64,000 bases of DNA. Source: Rallus limicola (Eukaryota; Chordata; Aves; Gruiformes; Rallidae). Each line of letters begins with the position of its first letter. Position 1 is the stretch's first letter. A model generated the notes under the pieces. It had not been told where the DNA came from. It did no database searches and was given only the letters and a program-made list of their open reading frames with translations. The stretch spans positions 97,496,211 through 97,560,210 of the forward strand of contig JAKCOZ010000001.1 of the NCBI GenBank assembly GCA_022605955.1. Reading direction: 5' to 3'. A program made the translations under genes and the position numbers. Shown here one piece after another: positions 1 through 10,388 of the stretch.

Positions 1-3000
1 TGTAGAAGAATTTTTAATATGTATTTTGACAGTCCGTTAGGAAGACATGGATTTTGACCACATGAAGAAAATTGGGTTAGAAATTGTTTTTGTTAAATCA
101 CTGCAGCACCCTGAAGTAGGCATGTATTTAAGGAGGTTTCATAATAACTTTGCTTAAACTGGTAAGGGATCAGCTTAAGGTAAATTAACCCCATGCACCC
201 TTACACAAAACACCAACAAGTAGCACGGTAATGTTAATCGGACTAAATACACAAAGGATTGTGCTGATCTATGAAACACATTCCTAATCCTGTTTGATTG
301 CACTGTCTTGCACAGATGATGCTCTTTTGGGTGGGTGTTCTCTGAAGAAGACAGAATATTACCCTTCTTAATCCATGCAAGCTGTGGCTTTCTAAGTGTT
401 GGCAAAATGGTGGGAAACCTTGTGATTAGGAATGCTGTTCTCTTTATCTCTGGAGAGGACACTGGACTTCACCAGTTAGAAAATGAACTATGAGACTTAA
501 CGTATCTGCAGGAGGTTAACCTGTTCAGAACTGCTCTGCACACATGTTTTTCTGCAGGCTTCTGTTTTGTTGGGTATTTTTTTAAACTTTTGCAGCCCCT
601 TTGAGTATTTGATCTAGCATCTAAGAGTTAATCAAACCTTATTCATCCCAATAGACCCATAAGCTCAGAAAAAATACATGAAGTACACAAAACGTCACAC
701 TTACTAATGTAATTCTTAAAACTCGCTAGTGCTTTATATCACAGCATTTGCAAAAATTATACAGTGATAAAGGTTAGTTTGTCAGCAGTGTAGAATTCCT
801 CAGTAACACGTATTACCCCTTTATTCAGATTGCCCCTCTGACCATGCTATAAGCAGTGTCTTTCCTTGGTACTTGCAGCCAATAATTATATCTGCATCCA
901 AGTAAGTTTTGGTCGGTTGTGTATGTTTTACTTGGTTTTAATCTTTCTCCGTAAGGCAGTTCTACCTCAGTTGCTCATGGTAAGTGCAAAAAATACTGAA
1001 TGGTTTGAACACACCCTTACATATTTTGTGTTGGGACGACTTGCTTTCTGGGAAGTCCCATCCTGTAATTTATGTGCTTCTAAAACAGAGCTGGATTATT
1101 GCAAACTACGGTAGGTACAACTGGGAGTAATATGGAAGATTCTCTCATAACAGGTCATAAGGTCTTGCCTTGCAGCCCCTACTGAGAGGACCTGTAAAGG
1201 TTATAGTTACAGAAAATTTCCCTCTAGCTTTTAAAGGAAGGAGCATGAGGTTTTTGCAGAGTAAAGAGTCTGATCTGTTTGGCCCAAAGTGTTACTGGGA
1301 ATCATGCTGACCAGCTTCATGTTCATTCCTTGCTTTTGTTAGTCCAACTGCTCACAAACATTTATAATTTATATTTCAACTTAGACTGGGGAAAGAAACG
1401 GGGGGAGGTTGTTGTTGTTCTCTCATTAAATTGCATTGCAGTCTTCCTATACAGCAGGTTCCTGTCATAGTTAGTTACATTATTAAATCACACTGTTTGG
1501 CCAAGATGAAGTATATACAATGAGACAAAAAATAACACATCAGACAATTCTGACAGATTATCAGATCATAACGTACATCAACCACCTGCCATGTGTAAAG
1601 AAAATGAGTGCCTTATGAACAGGTTTTTGCAGCTACATCATCAATAGTTTGCTTACTTGATTATTTTGAAAAGAAACCAGAACCACAGTGTTCTAAGATC
1701 ATTTGCTGACAAATGAAGCAACCCCAAAATTCAGTCTCTGGCAACAAACGATGACACGCGTTCTACCCCATCCATCCACTCCCTGCTCCCCTGCCCCAGT
1801 TGCTGAAAATCAAACTTCTGCAGCAGGCAAGGAGAATTTAATCACCATCTTTTCTGTCTAAATAGGCTTAGTTATAGGGATGTGGAAAACTTTGACCTTA
1901 TGAGTGCTTTGGGCAAAATTTAAAAGCTTTGTCTTAAAAAGAAAACCTTAAATAAATGCATAGGTAAGGAATCCGGGCTTGAAGAGCGTCACTGCAAAAT
2001 GTCATTCGTCTTAAAGGTTATGAGGTAGAAACTACAGGAGGTGAGGGGTTTACAAAGCAAATAATCTCAGGTGATCCCTTATGCAGTCAGTGTACAGGGG
2101 GACTTTTAATCAGTTCAAAGGTGGCTCAGTATTTTTGTATAAATAACTCATTTTCATTTCCAGCTAGCTGAGTGCTCCTGCTGCTGGGCACCGAAGGAAT
2201 CTCGGCAAGGGCACAGATACAGAGAACCATGCGACGGTAACTTCGAATGATTTAATGCCAGTACTGTAGGAGAAGTTAATTTATCATATGGGAATGAATT
2301 CAGAAAAGAACTCCTTAGTTCTGCTAATAAAATATCTTCTTGCTAGAAACCTAGTTTGGTTTTTCACGCAGGCAGCAGTTTTTATTAATCTCTACCATTT
2401 GACTGACATACATTTCAATTTTCAGATGATTTTTCTACAGTGCTGGAACAGTATATTAGCTGAAAAACACACTCTGAAAGGTAGGTGTAAAGTATGCATC
2501 CATTATGCAGCAGCATCAAGGCAGAATTAGACTGCACTTTGAGAAAAGATATAGTATCTGTCGCTCCTGTGAATGAGCCTTGATTAAATTAAATTCCCTA
2601 CAGGGACAAAGGTTCAAAAGTTCCTGGTTTAATAAAACATATGGCAAAAAAATGTGGGAAACAGTTGGGTATGTGAAGCTTTAGCACTGTAAATGGATCA
2701 ATTTCCCAAGTTTGTGCATTTTCTCTGTACACAGCTATTCGTTGTCAAAATACTTTTTTCTTAAATAACTCGGTGTTTGCAATGTTCACACAGTGTGTGA
2801 GAAATATCCCACAGTGGGTATAGGTATAGCTCTGCATGCACTTCAAAAGGGGAGCAGAAACTCCAAGAAAACACACACAAACTTGAAAGTCTGGGCTCCT
2901 TTATTTAATTAAAATATCTGAACTAAAAATGATAACCTATATATTATTCATTTTGCTATTCAGTTCAATATATTATAACCGTGCTCACATTTTCAGCCTT

Positions 3001-3149
3001 TAGAGAGCTATTTTATCCTCTTAAATCTTTCACAGATAATGTTTAGAACAAAAGGGGTAGCTTAGGAAGATGATGGGAGGTGGTCATCAGATTTCAGCCT
3101 ATGTTTCTTCTGTGAGCATTCAATAGCATTGAGTAAATATAAAAACAGC
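1..3149. other. AT-rich intergenic DNA, no gene recognised
   Basis: All ORFs here are under 100 codons, resemble nothing I know and lack paired splice sites. I see no recognisable repeat family, RNA gene or CpG-rich segment. It is probably intergenic sequence upstream of USP25. Confidence 0.6.
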
Positions 3150-3897
3150 CAGTCCTGGACTTGGGTCACAACAACCCCACGCAAAGCTACAGGCCTGGGA
3201 AGGAGTGGCGTGAGACCTGTCTGGAGGAGAGAGACCTAGAGGTATTGTTCAACAGCTGGCTGAACATGAGCCAGCAGTGTGCCCATGTGGCCAAGGTGGC
3301 CAAGGGCATCCTGGCCTGCATCAGGAACAGTGTGGCCAACAGGGCCAGGGAAGTGATCCTTCAGCGCTGGTGAGGCCACAAATCGAGTGCTGTGTGCAGT
3401 TCTGAGCTTCTTGCTACAAGAAGGAGATGAAGACACTTGTGTGTCCAGAGAAGGGCTTACAAGGCTGGTGAAGGGTTTAGAAAACAAGTCTTATGAGGAG
3501 CAGCTGAGGAAGCTGGGATTGTTTAGTCTGAAGAAGGGGAGACTGAGGGAGAGGCCTCATCGCACTCGAAACTATCTAAAAGGTGGTTGTAGTGAGGTGA
3601 AGATTGGTCTCTTCTCCCTGGTAGCCAGTGACAGGACAAGGGGAAGCGGCCTGAGGTTGTGTCAGGGGAAGTTTAGGTTGGATATTAGGAAAAATTTCTT
3701 TACTGAAAGAGTTGTCAATATTGGAACAGGCTGCCCAGGGAGGTGGTTGAGTCACCGTTCCTGGAGGTGTTTAACAGAAGATTAGATGTGGTGCTTGGTG
3801 ACATGGCTTAGTGTTGGACCTAGCAGGGCTAAATAGATGGTTGGACTTGATAATCTTGAAGGTCTTTTCCAATCAAAATCAGTCTGTGATTCTGTGA
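3150..3897 (+). repeat. CR1 LINE, 5'-truncated copy (ORF2 C-terminus plus 3' UTR)
   Basis: This is a non-LTR retrotransposon fragment of the avian CR1 family. The + strand translates to the typical ORF2 C-terminal tail: LNMSQQCA at about 3267, then a [11 protein letters not shown] block, then after a frame change GLENKSYEEQLRKLGLFSLKK and SDRTRGSGLRL, then FRLDIRKNFFTERVV. The 3' UTR follows and ends in the CR1-type terminus (ggtcttttccaatc, then tctgtgattctgtga). A stop after the [11 protein letters not shown] block and the frame change between blocks make it a dead copy. The reverse transcriptase core is absent, as is normal for CR1, which usually inserts 5'-truncated. Several small ORFs in the region are only pieces of this element. 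Confidence 0.93.
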
Positions 3898-4281
3898 AAT
3901 ACACGGAGGATGGCATACCTCTCCAAGTCAGTCCTGACAATTCTCATGCTGCAAAGGTTGAATGCATAAACTGAAGGAGATGACAGAGGTCTGGGTTTTC
4001 AACCATCTCACCCAAAGTTGCAGCCAATTATAGTGCAAGTTTCTGCACTTTTCTGTTTTTTTCCATGCTGAAGACTTACACTGTTTGATAACGCCTTCTG
4101 GGAAAAGAAGTAATCTTTATACAGTTGTTTTGCTAAAAGAAGTAGCCCTGCAAGCTATGACCAGTTCTTATGGACTACTTTCTGAACATGTTCATATATC
4201 TGAATTTAAAGTGATTCAAACAAAACAAAATGACAGTTTATTTCTCATTCTTGCCAAGAGACCAAAAAAACCCCAAAACAA

Positions 4282-4325
4282 GCCAACACTGCCAGAACAG
4301 CGCCAACACTGCCAGAACAGCACCA
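4282..4325. repeat. Short tandem repeat, 20-bp unit, about 2.2 copies
   Basis: The unit ccaacactgccagaacagc plus one base occurs twice head to tail and continues partly as ccaac. It is a small local duplication within unannotated DNA. Confidence 0.8.
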
Positions 4326-7300
4326 ACAAAGAAACAAACTCTTTCCACTGGCTTCTCCTAAGGCAGAACAAACAGCAAATACAAGGACTGAGTGGATGAT
4401 TTATACACCCTTTTAAAATACATTTTCACAATTCTTCTTTCTTTCCATAAGAGTGCAGCTTCAAAGGAAAGGATAGAAACAGTAGATGCACCTTCCACAA
4501 AAGAGTACAACTGATCACCAAGTGCACTGCAAACACTGTCAGGACACTGTCAGGACTAACAGGCCTTAATTATCCTGACAAGCCTCACCAGGGACCCCTG
4601 CTCTGGTTCTCTGCCAGGCCTTCCCAGATGAACCTCAGGTTCATGTCATTGCCTTGTCTCCAATTGCACCTTCAGCCTTGTCTCCCGTCTCATCTTCAGC
4701 TGCCCCTGGAGGGCCCTGGTTCAGGCTCTCTCTTGTGTCCAGGGCTGCTGGCAGAGGCCTTTAGTGGCCCCTGGCTCTGCCAGCCCCACTTACAGGCTGC
4801 ACTCTGGCTGGTGAGGGCACTGCCTGTGGTGAAGTCACCCTTGGCTCTTGGGTCACCCTCCCTTGTGGAACACATCCACTACCACTGTTCCCTGATCAAC
4901 AGGACAAGGGTTTATTGAAATTGCAGCAAGATAAATTTGTGATAACCATTAAGAAAACTTCCCAGCTGGAACCTGTTCTTAAGGTCCCTACTAGTCCTGA
5001 TTTCCATGAACCTGTGTGATGACTGCACGATTAAGTTAAATTCACTGCTAAAGCTAAGGTTTGGTTAGGGTTTTTTTAACTCCTGCATGGCTCCAGGGTA
5101 TATTTGCATGGCTCTTCACAATTACTGCTGACACCTCCTCTTCAAAACTCAGTAGAATTGCTGCTCTGTGACAGACCTGTAACTGATCTTATAATAAAAT
5201 TTGAGTTAGATGTCAAACTTGGCACCAGTGGTGGTTCCACTAACTCAGCAGCTTCCCTTTAGCTCTTCTCATGCAGGAGGACAACTAGATGTGCAGACAA
5301 CCTGCTTTTGATGCCAGTAAATGCATCTTGAAACTCTTCTATCTGCCACTAAGGTATCCTCTGGCCATCTTCAGAAAAAGTAGACTAGACGAGCCCATAT
5401 GGGATTCTTAAAATATCTATAACATCCCTGAGTAACAGATTTTGCTATTTTGCAAAATACCACTGCAAGCTTTCCCATACAATACATTTTGTATGAGGCA
5501 TGAATAAATTTTCTTGATACTGAGACGCCCAGCTGGGGTGTCTCAGGCCACAGCTTGTGTGACACAGCGCCATGGCATCAACATGACGGCTGCCTCCGGA
5601 CAAACATGTTAAATTAAAATAATCATGAGCGCAAACTGGAAAATAAATGAGTTAGCTTTGTATTTGCAATGGAAATCAAGTAGGGCACACAAAAGCTTTT
5701 GCTTTGATGTTCTGACATATTTGTATAATGGCTGTTTTGATGTTTGCCTGAGACATGCCTCCAGATTCTTCCAGTCATGTATCAGGAAGGTGAATGCAAA
5801 GTGTAGCAGCTGCCTCTTTCTTTCTCCTCCCTCACTTGACTGTTAAGTCTTTCATTGTGTATCAACACAAGGCAAGTAACCCAAAAGATGTATTACTTCA
5901 ATTAAAGAAGTCATGTACAAGCAATATGATGGAGTAGAAGATAAAGAATACGGGTATGGTCAGAGGAACTCTTCTGGTCACAGCCAAGCTGAATCAATAT
6001 TTTATTGACACCACACACACACAGCTGCTTGTTCTCACCTTTATCTGCTGCCTCTGACAGAGTTCCCAGCCATTGGGTTTGGGTTTCATTTGTTTGTTTC
6101 ATTTGGAATAGGTTGAGTTGCACAGGCCTTAAATCAGTTCTGAGAAACCACTCAAATGAAAAACCCTCTTTATATGAAAAGGGTTGTTTAAATCTGGCTT
6201 GATCTATAGGTTAGAGATCAACCAGGAGAACAATGAAACAAATAGTACTGGGAGATGAAATCTCTGCTGGGCTTGTGGTGTGGGTGGAAGAAGTGGACCA
6301 GGGGATAACACATTGCCTTGAATCTGCTGCTTGCAGAACAGCTCATCTCACCATTCCATATGGTAAAAAGCATTATCTAAAATGCAGAAATGAGAAGGAG
6401 ATTACATTTATGGTAACCTTATTAGGTGTCTTATTCTCAAATGACTGAAAGGACTGATTCAATCGGTTTTAGGGTACCATAAAAAATGTAAGCTCTACTA
6501 TCAGTGCAGGGCTTTTTTTCACAACCAGGCAATTGAATCAAGCTGTTGTTAAATGAAAATTGCAATGAAGTTGCTTTAGATTATGTTTATTATAAGGAAT
6601 TTGGTAGCTTCTGGTTTAGACTCTCCACTGTGTAGTGGCATGCGTTTATACTTGTCAAGAAAAATCCTATTTATTTAAAAAATACCTGAAGAACTAACCC
6701 ATCTCTAATTCTTAGACTACACTTCATCCTACTGCCTGCTTTCTTGTTTGATCATTTTTTTCTGTAGCTTTCATGAATAATTGAAACTGTTGGTGAATTT
6801 TCTAAATTACGACATCTATCCAAGAACTTAAGAGAATGGTAAAGATAAAATAGCACAGCATAGTTCCTTATCCAGAGGAAAAATAAAAAATATCAATTCC
6901 TAAAGACGCATGCCCCTTGGATAGAATTTTCATTCTTTTTACTCTTTCCATCTGCCTTTTTGGGTTTTTTTAAACAGCACATCTTATAAGCAAGGCAACA
7001 CTTACATTCTCCAGCAGATTTTGTATTTTAGCATTTGTAGAAATAGAATGTGCTGGAAGGGCTTCTTGCTACATTTTTGCGACTAGAGTGAAAGGAAAAA
7101 AGGAGGTGATCTCCTAACCTAGTTTCCTGTCAAAGCAGAAAACTCTTTCTTGTAAGGTATGTCTTTAGGCTTCATAAGAATGGGCATGATTCTTCTAAGT
7201 TTCTCCCAAGGACGACACTTCGGTACCATTGGCCTGCTACGTACACATGTGCAGGCACTACACACGGGCTCACTTTCCATTTCATCACGTGAATACCCTC

Positions 7301-7736
7301 CTATTGACCACTGGCTTGAGTACAGTTTTGTTTTTTCTCCAGAGCAATGTATAAATATTTCTAGCTTAGCCTTTGAAGACAGTCTATTTACTATACAGTG
7401 TTGCTTCTTTCCTTAGTTATGATTATACTGAACTAGATCCTTTCTTGTGACTGATCATATGTCTGAAAATGAGGACTTAATCCGTGTTAGCCCCAAAAAG
7501 GCTGGTAGGTTTCATCAGACAAATCCAGGCACCTCTCAATAAGGAAGAGGGAAAAGAGTTCCAAGATTCATATGCTCAACAAGGTCCCTGTGGTCTTAGA
7601 TTAGCCATGAAAATTTTATCTGGTCATCAAATGCTATGTAACTTTTTGAGAAAGATCACCAGCTTGGCTGGAAAAAAGAAAGTGAAATGGTCTTCTGCAA
7701 GGTGTTAATCTCAGAACTACACTACAGTTTAACTTA

Positions 7737-7830
7737 AAAAAACAAATCAAACCAAAAACCCAAAACCTGAACAAAAAAAAAAAACAGAATAAACCCCTCC
7801 CCCCCCCCCCCCAAAAAAAAAAAAACCCAA
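7737..7830. repeat. Low-complexity A-rich and poly-C tract
   Basis: Runs of A interrupted by C are followed by about 15 consecutive C and then about 13 A. The ORF on the opposite strand here (glycine and phenylalanine rich) is only the translation of these homopolymers. Confidence 0.9.
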
Positions 7831-8083
7831 CAACCAACTCACACCCCACCACCAGAATAAGCATAACCTCTGGTAGCTGCTACCATCTCAAAGGTATTGA
7901 AGGAGCTATTGAAGAAGACTAGGCACACCTGCAAGCTGTCTGTAGTAATTTAAGTTAGAGATAAAAACCTGAATTCAGGTAGAAGGCTATATATGGAGGT
8001 CAAGAGGATGTGGACTTTCTGTGCTAGGACTATGGGTAAGGCTTTGGAAGAAAAGGTCCTCTTCTGGAACTAATAAGCGGGGC

Positions 8084-8116
8084 AACACTTGTATTCCCCA
8101 GCAGAATACAAGTGTT
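8084..8116. repeat. Perfect 12-bp inverted repeat (hairpin)
   Basis: aacacttgtatt (8084-8095) is exactly reverse-complementary to aatacaagtgtt (8105-8116), with a 9-nt loop ccccagcag. The left arm and loop belong to a 36-bp segment (8070-8105) that has a diverged copy, about 83 percent identical, at 6984-7019; that copy lacks the right arm. Confidence 0.85.
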
Positions 8117-8329
8117 CTCCAACTAAATAGGCCAACAGTTATGAAAGCAAATGGTTTTTTTTCTGGTCAGAATGCTGAAACCTGACAGAAAGTGTTATTT
8201 GTCCTGTGAGCAGGCAGGTAGCCTCACTCCACTGTACTAAGAGAGATCATTCAGGAAGTGATGTGGGTTTTTGTTCATTTTCTCTGTGCTACTGGTGAGA
8301 CTGCTGTTGAATGGTATGTCCAATTCTGA

Positions 8330-8440
8330 TATCAGTGTTTCAGGAGAGATGCTGAAAGATTTGGAGAGGTTTCAGCAAAAAGCACTGAGACTGTGGCTCT
8401 GGAAAGGTCCGAGAAAGAAAGAAAAACTGTTTCAGTGAGT
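8330..8440 (+). repeat. Possible ancient CR1 fragment
   Basis: The stretch ggagagatgctgaaagattt, then ggagaggtttcagcaaaaag and a following ctggaaaggtc, resembles the CR1 ORF2 tail encoding a LERVQRRA...KGLE-like segment, but it is heavily diverged. I recognise it by pattern only. Confidence 0.35.
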
Positions 8441-9757
8441 ATATGCTGAGCTTGCACAGAGAAAACTTTGCTGAAGTTGCATACAGTGAAATGAAACCGA
8501 AGGTTGTTTTTTCTTGTCTTTACAGGCTGAAAAGCAGCTTACTCAGGATTTCCCACAGCCATCAAAAATTCAGTCATTTTCAGCACCTGATGTTACCGCC
8601 AATGGAAACTGTGGTTTTGTGAAAAAAAAAAAAATAACAGGGGTGAGACCCAGAGGATCAAAGGCCAGGGCCGCGCTGTGTTATGAACAGGTGACCCGAG
8701 GTAGCTCACGCGGGTCACTGACCGGGCGCAGCAGGACACCCAGGGCCTGCCTCTGTGCTGCAGCTATGCCGAAGGCACAGCTCCTCTTCCTCACATGTCA
8801 TGCCAGGGCCAAACCTGGACATGGGTGGGCAACCCTGGGCTGCCCCAGCCCCTCTAAAAGACTTCAGCTCTGCACTGTCCCCTTCTGTGCCCTGTTACTG
8901 GCAGTGCTTGGGGGGCAGCTGCTGAGGGGGCAAGAAGCTGTGGCATGGTAGGAGGGTTGTTAGCAATGGCAGCGCTGCGGCAGAGTGGTAAGGCACAGGC
9001 TGGACTGCTGCTCTCTTCTTTTTGGGTCCAGGACGTTTTCACCTTAAATGAGCTGGTCATATTTGCCCTGTAAGGCTGGCTGTGAATCTTAACTTGGCTT
9101 ACTTGGCTTGTGAAAGCCTTAAATCTGCCTCTCCCTCTGGAATAGGTGGATTGACTTGATGGGACGAAGTGTACACATACTTGACTCTCAAGGATCTGTA
9201 ACACGTTAGGGTGGGGGACAGGCAGGTGAACGCTTCCCCTCATACCCCAACCACACGCTCAATTAAATCGGCGATAACTCCCCTCTGAGCGGGCGGTTCC
9301 TAAGTCGTGCAGCCCTAACTGGCAGCTCTCGCCTTGCTGCGTGAGAAATGGTGCAGCTCCGGCCCGACCTACTCGGTCGTCCCGAGGGACTGGGCGGATG
9401 CCCTTCCTTTCCTCTCTGCGCTCTCCCAAAGCGGCTGCTTCCCGCGGCAGGGGCCAAGCGGCCCGGGGTGGCTCCGGCCGGGCGGGGAGTGGGGGAAGGC
9501 AGGAGCAGGAGGAGGGTTCTTCTAGGAAAGCCTTTCCCTCAGCCGAGCGTGCGAGGGAGCCCCACGGTCACCGCAGAGAGGCTACGAGCGCAGCCGGTAA
9601 CCTCTCGGCACCGGGCAGAAGCCCGCCTCCGAAACGCGGCACGACGGCGACGAGGGTACAGGCGGCAGCCGCCCGCCCGCTGGCAGCGCCACCCGCCGAC
9701 CCGCCTCAGCTCGGCCCGGAACGGACCCGCCAGCGTGGGGCGGTGCCCGCGGCGCGC

Positions 9758-9772
9758 CCAGCAGGTGGCGCC
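9758..9772 (+). promoter_or_regulatory. Predicted CTCF-binding site
   Basis: ccagcaggtggcgcc matches the core CTCF consensus CCASYAGRKGGCRS at every position. It lies within the orphan CpG island. Strong cores of this kind often mark loop anchors; occupancy cannot be seen from sequence. Confidence 0.65.
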
Positions 9773-9935
9773 GCCGCGCCGCGGCGTTGGCTGTGTCCCG
9801 GCCGGGACCGGGTGGCGGGCGTGGGTGTGCACGGGGTTTGCGCGCGGTACGTGACAGGAGCCGGAGAGGCCCGGCAGGGCTGCCCGCCGCCGCTCCTGGG
9901 GCAGCCCAGCACGGAGACCTGCCCGCCGGCCGGGG

Positions 9936-9945
9936 GTTACATAAC
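9936..9945 (-). promoter_or_regulatory. D-box (PAR-bZIP / NFIL3 type) in a palindrome
   Basis: On the minus strand gttatgtaac fits RTTAYGTAAY, the site recognised by DBP, TEF, HLF and NFIL3. It is the centre of the near-palindrome gggttacataaccc at 9934-9947. Confidence 0.5.
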
Positions 9946-10292
9946 CCCCCCACACCCCACCCCTCGGACCTGGCGTGGCCGCGGCGGGTGGGTGCGGGGG
10001 CGGCGCGGGGTGCCGCGGGGCTGGGCTGTAGCCGTGTCCGCCGCCGGTTCGGAGCCGCGCGTGGGAAGTGAAACCCGCCGCGTCGCGATGGGCGCCTTGC
10101 AGGGTGATGCTGCGTGGGGCACAAGCACAGCCTGTCCCGCCGCCCTAGGCCTGCAGCCGAGCGCAGCCACGCCGGGTGCTTGCCCTGTAAGGCGCCATTA
10201 AGAGCACAAAGACCAAGAGAAATAGGGTACAATTGGGAACCCCTGCTGTAGGGCCCTCAGCGTGGCCCCGTGGGAGAGCACGCGGACTTCTG

Positions 10293-10388
10293 ATGGCGGC
10301 GAGTACCTTGGCAAGAGCTGGCGGAGAAGAAATGGCGAGTAGTCAGCTTTTCAGCAATCTTCCCAGCCCCGGTGGCAAAATCCAGTAA
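10293..10388 (+). other. 31-codon small ORF starting in a YY1-type motif
   Basis: An ATG inside ctgATGGCGGC opens a 31-codon frame (MAASTLARAGGEEMASSQLF, then 11 more residues) ending in TAA. The ATGGCGGC core is the YY1 motif commonly found just downstream of CpG-island start sites. The position at the right edge of the island suits a + strand transcript. The Kozak context is mediocre (C at -3, G at +4). No family is recognised, and it could equally be untranslated or chance. Confidence 0.25.

Larger units (their letters stand above)
3898..8329. other. Intergenic DNA, no gene recognised
   Basis: There is no coding similarity I can recognise. Small items inside are a 20-bp tandem duplication at 4282-4325, a TCACGTGA palindromic E-box at 7285-7292, a low-complexity A/C tract at 7737-7830 and a perfect hairpin at 8084-8116. 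Confidence 0.55.
9290..10300. promoter_or_regulatory. Orphan CpG island, candidate promoter
   Basis: About 1 kb of very GC- and CpG-rich sequence in otherwise AT-rich DNA, some 26 kb upstream of the USP25 island. It holds a CTCF match at 9758-9772, a D-box at 9936-9945 and a YY1-type core at 10293-10300. Long ORFs occur on both strands and in several frames (up to 286 codons on + and 216 on -), mutually overlapping and rich in R, P, A and G; that is the signature of stop-codon depletion by GC content, not of coding. It could be the promoter of a lncRNA, a distal alternative USP25 promoter, or the first exon of a neighbouring gene. NRIP1 is the usual upstream neighbour of USP25 in vertebrates. 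I cannot decide between these. Confidence 0.75.

Noticed and set aside
9341..10232. 286-codon (+) and 216-codon (-) ORFs in the orphan CpG island
   Set aside because: Same compositional artefact: mutually overlapping frames, no domain and no consistent codon bias.
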